DNA from: Candidatus Phosphitivorax anaerolimi
GTDB lineage: Bacteria > Desulfobacterota > Desulfomonilia > UBA1062
Reading direction: 5' to 3'
NCBI GenBank assembly: GCA_001896555.1
Contig: MPOS01000033.1
Location: 1 to 64,000 of the forward strand
Length of the DNA: 64,000 nt
The position numbers and the translations under genes are program-made. Shown here one piece after another: positions 7,474 to 15,877 of this stretch; the stretch's first letter is position 1; each line of letters starts with the position of its first letter. The notes under the pieces are model-generated. The model was given only the letters and a program-made list of their open reading frames with translations, did not search any database and was not told the DNA's origin.

Positions 7474-9336
7474 ATGGGGAAATATCTCATCGATGAGCGG
7501 GACCTCAGATTCACCCTGTTCGAATTTCTGGAACTGGAGAAGATGAGTGCATACACTCGCTATGAGTACTTCGACCGCGGGGTGTACGAGGATACGATTC
7601 GTCTGGCGCAGAGGATCGCCACAGATCAGCTCTTTCCCGCGAACACCGCAGGGCACAGACAGGGCTGCACGTTCGATCCGGATACCCGATCCGTGAAAGT
7701 GCCCCCTGGATACAGAGAGGCGGCTCGGGCCCTTCTCGATGCGGGGTTCTTAAGCATTTCCGACGATCCGGCCATCGGCGGCACCGGCATGCCGCTTGAC
7801 GTCCAGACATGCTGCTGGGAGGTATTCTGCGGTGCCGGTGGAGCGCTCATGCTCTTTCTCATGCTCGGGCACGGCGCAGCACTCATGATCCAGCATTTCG
7901 GATCTCCCGAACAAAAGGCCCTCTATGTGCCGAGGCTGCTTTCCGGTCAGTGGGGCGGGACTATGTGTCTCACGGAGTCCGAGGCCGGATCCGATGTGGG
8001 CGCCCTGAAAACAAAAGCCGTGCCTCAGGCCGACGGCACCTACCGGATCACGGGGCGGAAGTGCTTCATTACCAATGGAGAGCAGGACATTACCGAACAG
8101 ATCATCTACCCGGTCCTGGCGCGCATCGAGGGGGACCCCCCGGGCACGAAAGGAATTTCTCTGTTTATCGTGCCCAAATATCTCATCCGAGACGACGGCT
8201 CTCTCGGCGAACGCAACGACGTGTACTGCACCGGCATCGAGAAAAAGATGGGCGCTCACGGCTCCGCCACCTGTTCCATGTCCTTCGGCGAGAACGAGAG
8301 GTGCATCGGCTATCTCCTGGGAGAGCGGGGCAGGGGAATGAACATCATGTTCCATATGCTCAACGAGACACGGCTCGAGGTCGGCATCATGGCTTTGGGC
8401 GGCTCTTCTGCAGCCTATCACCAGGCTGTAGACTATGCTCGGACCAGGTTGCAGGGATCTCACGTAACCCGGATGTTCGAACCTGATGCGCCCAAGGTGC
8501 CCATTATCGAGCACCCCGATGTGCAGAGAATGCTCCTGTGGATGAAATCCTGGGTGGAAGGTGGAAGGATGCTCTCGTACTATGCCTCACGCCAGATCGA
8601 TCTCCAGAGGCTGATGGAAGGGGAGGAAGCCAGGGAGGCCAAGGCGCTGGCAGACTTTCTCATTCCCGTGGTCAAGGCGGGAAACTCGGATATGGCGTGG
8701 CGGATTACCGCGGAGGCGATACAGGTCCACGGCGGGTACGGCTACTGCTCCGAGTATCCGGTGGAGCAGCTTGCCGTAGACTGCAAGGCGCTCTCCATCG
8801 TCGAGGGGACCAACGGCATCCAGTCTCTGGATCTGATTATCAGAAAGATTCTGATGGACCCGGGGCAGTATAAATATCATGTTGTGAAGGAAAGAATCCG
8901 CCGGAGTGTTGAAAGCGCGGCAGGAATCGTCGGAGAGAATTATCGGAATTCGCTCCTCGATGCAATCGATTGCCTGGACGAGGCCGTGGGTTTCATGAAG
9001 TCGCTGATGGATTCCGGTCGTCTCACAAATCTGCTGATGAATGTCGATCCGCTTCGCAGGGCTGTTTACGATGTGCTGATTGCGTGGATGCATCTGTGGT
9101 GCCTGACGCTGGCCAAGCCGAAGCTCGAGGCCATCACAGGCCGTGCAGCGGGTAAAGATCAAGCTTCTTTTATCGAGAGTGATTCAGAGGCGGTGTTTTA
9201 TCACGGCAAGGTGTGTTCATCGGAGTTCTGGCTTGCCACGGAGTTTCCCAAATATTTCGGGAAAATCGATGCGATTCTGCAGGGAGGAAAGCTGGATGTC
9301 GGCGATGTGCGGGCCGTTTTCCCGGTGTTTTCTTAA
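7474..9336 (+). CDS. Large acyl-CoA dehydrogenase, DmdC/FadE5 type with C-terminal extension
   Basis: A 620-residue acyl-CoA dehydrogenase, about 240 residues longer than the short-chain family. The FAD/substrate signature MCLTESEAGSDVGALKT (about 164-180) and the catalytic glutamate E444 (SIVEGTNGIQ) are present. The extra C-terminal helical domain of about 150 residues matches the layout of 3-methylmercaptopropionyl-CoA dehydrogenase (DmdC) and broad-range FadE5-type enzymes. The start ATG 7474 follows AAAGGAGGGAAGAG. It is the last plus-strand gene of the acyl-CoA cluster and is closed by a hairpin at 9347-9399. The substrate is unknown; DmdC activity itself should not be assumed. Confidence 0.9.
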   Translation: MGKYLIDERDLRFTLFEFLELEKMSAYTRYEYFDRGVYEDTIRLAQRIATDQLFPANTAGHRQGCTFDPDTRSVKVPPGYREAARALLDAGFLSISDDPAIGGTGMPLDVQTCCWEVFCGAGGALMLFLMLGHGAALMIQHFGSPEQKALYVPRLLSGQWGGTMCLTESEAGSDVGALKTKAVPQADGTYRITGRKCFITNGEQDITEQIIYPVLARIEGDPPGTKGISLFIVPKYLIRDDGSLGERNDVYCTGIEKKMGAHGSATCSMSFGENERCIGYLLGERGRGMNIMFHMLNETRLEVGIMALGGSSAAYHQAVDYARTRLQGSHVTRMFEPDAPKVPIIEHPDVQRMLLWMKSWVEGGRMLSYYASRQIDLQRLMEGEEAREAKALADFLIPVVKAGNSDMAWRITAEAIQVHGGYGYCSEYPVEQLAVDCKALSIVEGTNGIQSLDLIIRKILMDPGQYKYHVVKERIRRSVESAAGIVGENYRNSLLDAIDCLDEAVGFMKSLMDSGRLTNLLMNVDPLRRAVYDVLIAWMHLWCLTLAKPKLEAITGRAAGKDQASFIESDSEAVFYHGKVCSSEFWLATEFPKYFGKIDAILQGGKLDVGDVRAVFPVFS

Positions 9337-9346
9337 GCATCATGGA

Positions 9347-9399
9347 GGTCAGATCTCGACATACGATGTTCCCGATGTGATTGTTGTCGAGACCTGACC
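9347..9399. terminator. Bidirectional hairpin between convergent genes
   Basis: GGTCAGATCTCGAC (9347-9360) pairs with GTCGAGACCTGACC (9386-9399), 13 of 14 positions matching, across a 25-base loop. It lies midway between the converging acyl-CoA dehydrogenase and enoyl-CoA hydratase genes. No strong T-run follows on either strand. Confidence 0.5.
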
Positions 9400-9438
9400 G
9401 CGCCGGATCATCGATCCTCTCACAGAATGAGAGATTGG

Positions 9439-10254
9439 TCATTCCACTTCCGGAAACTCCGGCTTTTGCTTCATGAGAAACGCCGTGATTCCGGTGATGC
9501 ACTCCCCGCTCGCGATGAGATCGACCGCCTCCATGGTTTCCAGGTCCAGTGCCTGCTCGTAAGACAGATCAGGCGTACTCCGGATCACCTTCAAGGCATG
9601 CCGCACCGCCCGCGGCCCGTTCTCCCCGATGGCCCGGGCCAGCTCGAGGGCATCTTCGAGTGCCCTGCCCGGTGCGCTGACCCGGTTGACCAATCCCAAA
9701 GCCAATGCCTCCCCGGCCTTTACCTTCCTCCCCGTGAGGATCAGGTCAGCGGCCTTTGAAGGTCCGATGAGCCGGGTGAGACCCACCACGCCCCCGTGGT
9801 CCGGCATGAGGCCCAATCTGACCTCGGAAAAGCAGATCACAGCCCCCTGGTCCATGACCCGTAAGTCGCACCGGGAGGCGATCTCCGCGCCTCCGCCGTA
9901 TGCGATGCCGTTGACGGCCGCGATCACGGGCACCGGCAGGCCCACGAGGCGGTCGGTGCAGGTCCTGACCCTCTGGATGAGCTCCATGGCGGGCCCTTTC
10001 CGCTGATTCTGCACCGCATCGGCCAGGCGCGAAACCTGCGGGTTTTCCGGGCTCACGTCGAATCCCGCGCAGAAGGCCTCGCCGCCGGCTCCTGTGATGA
10101 CCACCGCCCGGGGAGGACTTTTCTTCAGGTCTTCGACCACTGCCTCCAGACAGGTCCACATGTGCTCGTCCAGGGAGTTTTTCCGTGCAGGCCGGTTGAA
10201 GGTCACCACTGCGACCCGGTCTCTGCGATCGATATCCACGCCGTAGTCGGCCAT
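9439..10254 (-). CDS. Enoyl-CoA hydratase (canonical active site)
   Basis: A 271-residue crotonase with both hydratase glutamates recognisable: the first in YGGGAEIASRCD and the second in CFSEVRLGLMP. It should hydrate trans-2-enoyl-CoA to 3-hydroxyacyl-CoA. ATG 10254 is preferred because AGGAGG lies seven bases upstream; the in-frame ATG at 10260 is only one base from it. It runs against the acyl-CoA cluster, and the nitroreductase gene is 30 bases upstream on the same strand, so the pair is probably cotranscribed. This complements the two non-canonical crotonases of the cluster. Confidence 0.9.
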   Translation of the reverse strand: MADYGVDIDRRDRVAVVTFNRPARKNSLDEHMWTCLEAVVEDLKKSPPRAVVITGAGGEAFCAGFDVSPENPQVSRLADAVQNQRKGPAMELIQRVRTCTDRLVGLPVPVIAAVNGIAYGGGAEIASRCDLRVMDQGAVICFSEVRLGLMPDHGGVVGLTRLIGPSKAADLILTGRKVKAGEALALGLVNRVSAPGRALEDALELARAIGENGPRAVRHALKVIRSTPDLSYEQALDLETMEAVDLIASGECITGITAFLMKQKPEFPEVE

Positions 10255-10284
10255 GATCATGCCTCCTCTGAGGCCTGGGGCACT

Positions 10285-10839
10285 TTAGAATGCTGTGCCG
10301 AAGGTGTCGCGATACAGGATATCGGCAAGCTCTTTGCGCGGGGGACCGGACTTGCCCGGGGCGGCGGGCCTGCCCACCGGGATCACGGCCACCACCTCGT
10401 GACCTGCGGGGACTTTCAGCAACTTTTTGCACGCCTGGTGGTCCATGAGCCCCACCACCACGGTCCCCAGATCCATGGCATGGGCTTTGAGGCACAGGTT
10501 CTGCACGGCCATGCCCAGGTCAAACATATACCAGTTGGAGAGCGAGGTGACATCCTTGCCGTCATAGCATCCGGAAACGCCTGTTTTCGCGCAGGCCACG
10601 ATGAGCACGGAGGCCCCCAGGGAGCCTTTGGTGGCCGGATTCTTCTCGGCATAGGTCTGCACGACCTTTTCGATGAGCCCCTTGTCCCGCACCGCAATAA
10701 ACTCCCAGACCTGGGTGTTGGCCCACGAGGGCGCCTGTCTCGCCGCATCGATGAGTGTCCTGATCTCATCATCACTCACCACATAGTCGGTAAACTTGCG
10801 GATGCTCCTTCTTTCTGCGATCGCCTGGTCGAGTTCCAT
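10285..10839 (-). CDS. Nitroreductase-family FMN oxidoreductase
   Basis: A 184-residue protein with the nitroreductase-fold N-terminus (AIAERRSIRKFTD, the Arg-Arg-Ser-x-Arg FMN-phosphate motif), a QAPSWANTQVWEF segment and a C-terminal VIPVGRP motif. Members use NAD(P)H to reduce nitro, quinone or enone substrates. ATG 10839 is chosen over GTG 10845 because AGGAGG is five bases upstream of the ATG. Its neighbour is an enoyl-CoA hydratase, so an enoyl or ring reduction is possible. The same broad family includes Acg of the mycobacterial dormancy regulon. Confidence 0.88.
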   Translation of the reverse strand: MELDQAIAERRSIRKFTDYVVSDDEIRTLIDAARQAPSWANTQVWEFIAVRDKGLIEKVVQTYAEKNPATKGSLGASVLIVACAKTGVSGCYDGKDVTSLSNWYMFDLGMAVQNLCLKAHAMDLGTVVVGLMDHQACKKLLKVPAGHEVVAVIPVGRPAAPGKSGPPRKELADILYRDTFGTAF

Positions 10840-11181
10840 GGGCACCTCCTCGTTGTCTTTTTTAGGAATTTGCAGATGTTCCAGGTTCGGATATCAGGAA
10901 TGATACACGCCTGATGTTCAAAATTCCAGTGTGAATCGGGGGATGGGTTCACATTTCCGGTTGGAAGAGTTCGGGAATAATCAGAAGTGCGGATGCCGGG
11001 CGGCCCTTTGTCCAGGGAGAGCGGTGGCAGGTAGGTGATCCTTGCTTTTGGGCCGGGTGCGGCTACTATCATGTCTTATTCGGCGCATGAAGTTCATGAG
11101 GGGGAGCTGAGCCGTGCTCCAGGGCCGCGCTGGCGGGATCGCTCCCTTCCAGCTCCAGGAAACGGCGGGAAAAGGAGAACC
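10840..11181. other. Divergent intergenic region, no gene seen
   Basis: This 342-base gap separates the divergent nitroreductase and phasin-like genes and should hold both promoters. No convincing promoter hexamers or coding sequence were found. A longer open frame enters it from 11035 on the plus strand, but it lacks a ribosome site there and reads as low-complexity translation until ATG 11182. Confidence 0.4.
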
Positions 11182-11820
11182 ATGATGCCAATGATTGGGA
11201 TGAACGTAAACCCCATGTCCTGGTTTCAGGAAGACCTGGCCGGGCGGATTCTTTCGTTTCAGAGAGCGGCATTTGAAAATTCCCTTGCTGTTGTGGAGGT
11301 GCTCCAGGAGCAGGCCGTGAGCATGGCCTCAATGGTCATGAGGCAGATCCCCTGGCTGCATGGGTGGGCCGAGCCCATGGCGGCCGGGTGGATCGAGGTC
11401 CTTCAAGAAGGGGGCAAGAACCTGCGCCGGCTTGCTCAGGAGGGGTTCGAGCACATGGAAGACAGCCTGAGCAGGGGTGATGGAAAACAAACACCCGATG
11501 TCCTTTTGGATGTGCCAAAGGTGGATCTCGATGAAATCCGCCTGAAGGTAGATACCCTTGATGCGCGGGTTTCGCTGAAGGCCGAGCTGGCAAACCTGAT
11601 TCACATCAGTGTAGGAGCAGATGCCGAGATCGGAAAAGTGGATCTCGACGTCAGAGGCGCACAGGCTCAGGCCCTGCTGAAGGTAAGGCTCGAGCAGATA
11701 AACGCGATTTTCTCCCGCGCCCTTGAAATGCTGGATCACCAGCCCGATCTCATGCGTAGCCTGATGGTCTCTGCCGGCAGGGAAGCGGGAATGACAGGAG
11801 ACCAAGCCGGCAATGCATAG
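11182..11820 (+). CDS. Phasin-like protein with a C-terminal amphipathic repeat domain
   Basis: A 212-residue protein not assigned to a named family. Residues about 10-90 form long amphipathic helices rich in Gln, Glu and Met (FQEDLAGRILSFQRAAFENS), like phasins that coat polyhydroxyalkanoate granules. Residues about 110-195 carry alternating hydrophobic-acidic patterns (DVPKVDLDEIRLKVDTLDAR and GKVDLDVRGAQAQALLKVRL) that repeat with a period of roughly 40 residues. No signal peptide or membrane segment. AAAGGAG precedes ATG 11182/11185. Granule binding is a guess from pattern; syntrophs often make such polymers from crotonyl-CoA. Confidence 0.6.
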   Translation: MMPMIGMNVNPMSWFQEDLAGRILSFQRAAFENSLAVVEVLQEQAVSMASMVMRQIPWLHGWAEPMAAGWIEVLQEGGKNLRRLAQEGFEHMEDSLSRGDGKQTPDVLLDVPKVDLDEIRLKVDTLDARVSLKAELANLIHISVGADAEIGKVDLDVRGAQAQALLKVRLEQINAIFSRALEMLDHQPDLMRSLMVSAGREAGMTGDQAGNA

Positions 11821-11963
11821 GGAAATGGATTGACGAAGGGCAGGCATCCTGATTTCAGGGGGATCAATCGGGAAAGCCGCCAAGGGCATCGCTGTCCGCG
11901 AAACTCCTGTTCGGGATTCGCTCGAATTTGATCAGGTGTCTGGCCGTATCCTGCACACGCATA

Positions 11964-11999
11964 TCCCAGAATCCCAGAATCCCAGGGGCCCTCATGGGA
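11964..11999. repeat. Short direct repeats plus hairpin
   Basis: TCCCAGAA occurs twice in tandem (11964-11979), followed by a third partial copy TCCCAGG. The last TCCCA (11980-11984) pairs with TGGGA (11995-11999) across GGGGCCCTCA. It lies in the 298-base gap before the binding-protein gene, which otherwise shows no coding sequence. It may be the end of the preceding transcript. Confidence 0.35.
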
Positions 12000-12118
12000 A
12001 GAGGGTTGCCTGATAGTTGAAATTTATCAGGAAAGTCAATCAAGCAACCGGAATTATCTGCCGATAATCTCAACTCGGTAACTGTACAAGTTCATCAACA
12101 ACAAGTGAGGAGATCACC

Positions 12119-13090
12119 ATGAAAAGACATCTCGTTTCTCTTTTGGCCGTCTGCACCATCATGATCTCGTGCTTTTTTTCACAGCAGTGCCTCGCAGAGA
12201 CCCTGGCATTCCGACCGCAGTGGGCGCCGCAAAGCCAGTTTGCCGGCTTTTACGCCGCTGCGGAAAAGGGCTTTTATGCCCAGGAAGGGATCGACCTCGA
12301 GATCAAAGGAGGCGGTCCTGGTATTGATGCACTGGATGAGGTCGCAGGGGGGAAAAGCACCTTTGCTACGGGCTGGCTCATCTCGGCCATGAAAGTCAAA
12401 GCCTCGGGCAAGGAGATCGTGAACATCTGCCAGCTCATTCAGAAATCGGCCCTGGTTCTGGTTGCCCGAAAAGACAGCGGAATAAAGACAGTCGACGATC
12501 TTGCAGGCAAGAGCATCGGCATCTGGCCCGGCGATTTCCAAGTTCCCCCGCGGACCCTTTCCAGCATGAAAAACATCGAGGTGAGCTTTGTAGATCAGGG
12601 CTTTTCCCTGGACGCCTTTGTCCAGGGGGAGATGGACGTGTGTTCCGCCATGGCCTATAATGAGCTTCTGGTGCTGCTGGACAGGCATTTCAAGTATGAT
12701 GATCTCACGGTCCTGAGCTATCACGATGTAGGCATGAACTTCCCCGAAGACGGCATCTATGTCAGCAGGAGCTTTCTCGAAAACCATCCCGAAGCGTGCG
12801 CAGCCTTTGTTCGGGCGACCATAAAAGGCTGGAAATATGCCTTTGCCAATCCTGACGAAATAGCCCGGCTCATCACGGACAAGGCAAACCAGACCGAGTT
12901 CAAGACCACCTTCGCGCATCAAAAGGCCATGCTCCAGGCCATGGAGGGTCTTCTCACCTTCCGGGTGGGGCCTGACGGCATCGGAGACCTGTTAAAGAAA
13001 GACTTCGATTTCGTCTACATGGTTCTCGATCACAGCAGGCAGATCGACAACCCGTTCACCTACGAGGATTTTTTCAAGAAAGTACGATAG
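12119..13090 (+). CDS. NMT1/THI5-type periplasmic substrate-binding protein
   Basis: A 323-residue exported protein. A signal peptide spans about residues 1-26 (hydrophobic LLAVCTIMISCFF, cleavage after CLA). The mature start (TLAFRPQWAPQSQFAGFYAA) and the EKGFYAQEGIDLEIKGGGPG segment are typical of NMT1/SsuA-like binding proteins of ABC importers, which bind pyrimidines, sulfonates, nitrate or similar ligands. No permease or ATPase gene is next to it, so it is an orphan: it may serve a distant transporter or a sensor. The WAPQSQFAG motif favours the pyrimidine/thiamine-precursor branch, but the ligand is not certain. Confidence 0.85.
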   Translation: MKRHLVSLLAVCTIMISCFFSQQCLAETLAFRPQWAPQSQFAGFYAAAEKGFYAQEGIDLEIKGGGPGIDALDEVAGGKSTFATGWLISAMKVKASGKEIVNICQLIQKSALVLVARKDSGIKTVDDLAGKSIGIWPGDFQVPPRTLSSMKNIEVSFVDQGFSLDAFVQGEMDVCSAMAYNELLVLLDRHFKYDDLTVLSYHDVGMNFPEDGIYVSRSFLENHPEACAAFVRATIKGWKYAFANPDEIARLITDKANQTEFKTTFAHQKAMLQAMEGLLTFRVGPDGIGDLLKKDFDFVYMVLDHSRQIDNPFTYEDFFKKVR

Positions 13091-13238
13091 TGCTTCGTCG
13101 GATTTGAATTCAAGGCCTTGATCAAGGGGTACGGCCGCTGCCGTCCCCCTCTCTCAATACTCGGCGGGCCGGTGTGAAGCCTTTGTAATCGGCACTGTCA
13201 GAGTGCAAGAAACCGGCCCAAGAGGGTTCACGGAAAAT

Positions 13239-13282
13239 GATCAGGCGGCGTGCCCGATTAAAATCAGGCATGCCGCCTGATC
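13239..13282. terminator. Strong hairpin between convergent genes
   Basis: GATCAGGCGGCGTGCC (13239-13254) pairs with GGCATGCCGCCTGATC (13267-13282), 15 of 16 positions matching around a 12-base loop. It lies between the binding-protein gene and the converging CBS gene. On the minus strand the stem is followed by ATTTTCC, so it best fits termination of the CBS transcript. Confidence 0.7.
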
Positions 13283-13335
13283 ACTTGAGGCCGTTGAATC
13301 GGCGAGAATCCGCTTCAGCCGCTTTCACCGGCGAA

Positions 13336-13776
13336 TCAGCGCTTCGGTCTGCTCGGCTCAGATATCTCCTCCAGTACCTCGCAGGCTTTCTCAAGGCTGC
13401 TGGGGGCCTTGGTGGAAATATCCCCGAGCGACAGGATGCCTACGGTTTCGCCCCGGGCATTGGTCACGATCAGCCTTCTCACCTTCTTCTCTTTCATGGT
13501 TTGCACAGCTTCATCGATATCGGTGTCTTCCATACAGGTGACCACGTCTTTACTCATGATGTCCCTGATGGATGTTTCAGCCGGATTTCGGTGTTCGGCA
13601 ATGGCCCGGGTCACGATGTCACGGTCTGTGACCATCCCTACGATGTTCTTTCTATCCTCGCTGTATACCGGGATCGCTCCCACATCGAGCTTCTTCATCT
13701 TTTCGGCCGCGAGGGCCACCGATTCCATAACCGGGATCTCTTCCGGATTCGGTGTCATGATCTCCCGTATCTGCAT
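13336..13776 (-). CDS. Two-CBS-domain protein
   Basis: A 146-residue protein made only of a tandem CBS pair: domain 1 about residues 5-60 (IMTPNPEEIPVMESVALAAE, then IVGMVTDRDIV) and domain 2 about 72-125 (IMSKDVVTCMEDTDIDEAV, then TVGILSLGDIS). CBS pairs bind adenine nucleotides and sense energy state. AAGGAG lies seven bases before ATG 13776. It is a single-gene unit, divergent from the isochorismatase-like gene. The layout equals Hrp1 of the mycobacterial hypoxic regulon, but no partner is fixed by the sequence. Confidence 0.92.
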   Translation of the reverse strand: MQIREIMTPNPEEIPVMESVALAAEKMKKLDVGAIPVYSEDRKNIVGMVTDRDIVTRAIAEHRNPAETSIRDIMSKDVVTCMEDTDIDEAVQTMKEKKVRRLIVTNARGETVGILSLGDISTKAPSSLEKACEVLEEISEPSRPKR

Positions 13777-13950
13777 GCCGGCGCTCCTTTCGTCTTTTAG
13801 AGCTCATGATAGCAGGTTGAATCCTTCCTTCAACTCTGCACAGACTGTGCGGCCCGAAGGTTGCCCCTCTTTTCAAAAAAATTGGGGCCGACACCACGAT
13901 CCGGGTGGCAAACCGCCTTCGTTTCGGTATTATTAATCCTATGCATCAGT

Positions 13951-13963
13951 CAGGTATGACCTG
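13951..13963. promoter_or_regulatory. Small hairpin upstream of the isochorismatase-like gene
   Basis: CAGGT-ATG-ACCTG forms a perfect 5-base stem just ahead of the ribosome site GAGGAGG of the gene starting at 13982. A TATTAT about 20 bases upstream is a possible -10 box. The hairpin could be an operator or influence ribosome access; this is only pattern. Confidence 0.25.
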
Positions 13964-13981
13964 GTGAACGAGGAGGTGATC

Positions 13982-14665
13982 ATGGCAAAAGAAAAACGAT
14001 TCACAGACCGCTCATGCCGGTGGATGGCAGGGGCCTTCGCCTTGGCCGCACTTCTGGTTTTTGCCGTAACTGGGGCATTTTCCGGGGAAACCGGGCAGAC
14101 GGAAACCATTCTCGATGAATGGGGCTCTGTGCAAGCCCCTGCGCCGCCCGAACTCAAGCCCGTGACCCTCGATCCCGCCGATACAGCGTTTCTGGTGCTG
14201 GACATCCAGCAGAGCACCTGCAACGAGCAGCAGAGACCGAGGTGCGTCCGGTCTGTGCCGAGGATCGTGAAGTTTCTCGATCAGACGAGGGCGAAGAATG
14301 CGGCGGTGGCCCACAGCCTCACCCTAACCGGCAGGCTCGAGGATATCCTGCCCGGGGCAGGACCGGCCCCGGGTGAGCCGGTGGTCAGGTCGAGCGTAGA
14401 CAAGTTCTACAACACGGATCTGGATAAGTTTCTGAAAGAAAGGGGGATCAGTACCGTGGTCATTGCGGGTACGGCGGCAAATGGGGCCGTGCTCCACACG
14501 GCAACCGGCGCGGCGATGCGGGGATACCGGGTGATCGTGCCGGTCGATCTCATGTCGGCCGATCTCTATGCCGAACAGTATACAACCTGGCACCTGGTCA
14601 ATGCGCCGGGCACCAGGCGTCAGACAACGCTGACCCGCTCCGATCTGATCGATTGGAAAAACTGA
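13982..14665 (+). CDS. Exported isochorismatase-fold protein lacking the catalytic cysteine
   Basis: A 227-residue protein. Residues about 13-35 form a signal peptide or anchor (MAGAFALAALLVFAVTGAFS). The rest is an isochorismatase-like cysteine hydrolase fold. The catalytic aspartate (D74 in FLVLDIQQS) and lysine (K141 in SSVDKFYNTDL) are present. The nucleophile position, normally Cys in a TN-x-CV motif, is alanine (A169 in AANGAVLHTA). The family usually works in the cytoplasm, so export is also unusual. ATG 13982 follows GAGGAGG. It is either a non-catalytic binding protein or uses another mechanism. It precedes nadE by 80 bases. Confidence 0.8.
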   Translation: MAKEKRFTDRSCRWMAGAFALAALLVFAVTGAFSGETGQTETILDEWGSVQAPAPPELKPVTLDPADTAFLVLDIQQSTCNEQQRPRCVRSVPRIVKFLDQTRAKNAAVAHSLTLTGRLEDILPGAGPAPGEPVVRSSVDKFYNTDLDKFLKERGISTVVIAGTAANGAVLHTATGAAMRGYRVIVPVDLMSADLYAEQYTTWHLVNAPGTRRQTTLTRSDLIDWKN

Positions 14666-14745
14666 GGGGATTTAGGGTTTGCGGCTGAAAAGATCATATC
14701 ATTGATCGGGTTTTTGAAGAAGACAGGGAGAGAGGAAGGGAACAT

Positions 14746-15714
14746 ATGAAATTTGATATCAATGTCCTTAAGATCGACCCCGCGGAGGAGACAGAACGGA
14801 TCTGCAAATTCGTGGTCGAAGAGGTGAAGGGCGCTTATCGCAGGACCGGCGTGGTGATCGGGCTGAGCGGAGGGGTCGATTCCGCGGTCATGGCCGAGCT
14901 GGCCCTCCGGGCCTTGGGCAGGGAGCACGTGTATGGGCTCATTCTTCCCGAGAGGGAGTCGAACCCGGTCAGCAGCCGCTATGCACACATGCATGCGGAG
15001 AAGATGGGCATCGAATGCCGCGAGGTCGATATTACGCCCACGGTGGAGAGCGTGGTCTCCTACCGCGTGCGGGATGAGTTCATCAAGAGGCTCGTTCCCG
15101 AGTATGAGCCGGGGTGCAGATACAACATCACCCTCCCCACCGATCTGCTCGAGAGAGACTCGTTCAGCTTCTACAACCTCCAGGTGCAGCTCCCGGACGG
15201 CACGGTGAAAAAAAAGCGGCTCAGCCCGGATGCATTCAGGGCTATCACCTCGTTTGCCAATATCAAGATCAGGTCGCGCATGATCCACCTCTATGCCGAG
15301 GCCGAGAAGAGGAACTGCATCGTGGCGGGCACCACGAACCGCACCGAGTTCATCCTGGGCGACTTCTGCAAATACGGCGACGGCGGTACGGATATCGAGG
15401 CACTGGCGCACGTTTACAAAAACCAGGTATACCAGCTTGCCCGCTATCTCGATGTCATCCCCGAGATCATCGAGAGGTCTCCCTCGCCCGACACCTTCAG
15501 TCTGCCGGTGAGCGACCAGGAGTTCTTTTTCCGCATACCCTTCGACAAACTCGATCTCCTGCTCTATGCCTGGGAGCACGAGGTGAGCGCGGGCGATGCG
15601 GCGCAGGTCCTCGGTCTCTCTATGGAGGCGGTGAACCGCGCGTTCACGGATTTCACCACCAAAAACAGAGCAACGGTCCATCTGCGGGAACTCCCGCATT
15701 CGATGGCAGGCTGA
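14746..15714 (+). CDS. nadE: NAD(+) synthetase (ammonia-dependent type)
   Basis: A 322-residue N-type ATP pyrophosphatase. The PP-loop is SGGVDS (residues 41-46), followed by the NAD-synthetase segments IVAGTTNRTEFILGDFCKYGDGG and ERSPSPDTFSL. It amidates nicotinic acid adenine dinucleotide to NAD using ATP. No glutaminase domain is fused, so it should use ammonia or a separate amidotransferase. It is about 50 residues longer than the E. coli enzyme; the extra residues lie around 110-165 between the loop and the TTNRTE motif, as in some long NadE-like proteins. The start ATG 14746 follows GGGAGAGAGGAAGGG. Confidence 0.88.
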   Translation: MKFDINVLKIDPAEETERICKFVVEEVKGAYRRTGVVIGLSGGVDSAVMAELALRALGREHVYGLILPERESNPVSSRYAHMHAEKMGIECREVDITPTVESVVSYRVRDEFIKRLVPEYEPGCRYNITLPTDLLERDSFSFYNLQVQLPDGTVKKKRLSPDAFRAITSFANIKIRSRMIHLYAEAEKRNCIVAGTTNRTEFILGDFCKYGDGGTDIEALAHVYKNQVYQLARYLDVIPEIIERSPSPDTFSLPVSDQEFFFRIPFDKLDLLLYAWEHEVSAGDAAQVLGLSMEAVNRAFTDFTTKNRATVHLRELPHSMAG

Positions 15715-15759
15715 TCCTCCTGCAGTGAAGGGCGCGGAAGACCCGCCCCGGTGCATGCA

Positions 15760-15775
15760 GGGCGGTGTCCCGCCC
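15760..15775. terminator. Short GC hairpin after nadE
   Basis: GGGCGG-TGTC-CCGCCC forms a perfect 6-base stem 46 bases after the nadE stop, between nadE and the converging secreted-protein gene. There is no T-run, so termination is uncertain. Confidence 0.35.
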
Positions 15776-15877
15776 CTTAAGTGCCGCGCCTCATGCCGTG
15801 CAGGCAGCCGCCCGGAACAAGGCCGGCATGACCGGTTCCGGACATCAGCGCACCCGGACGTGTTGCATGGGGCCGAG

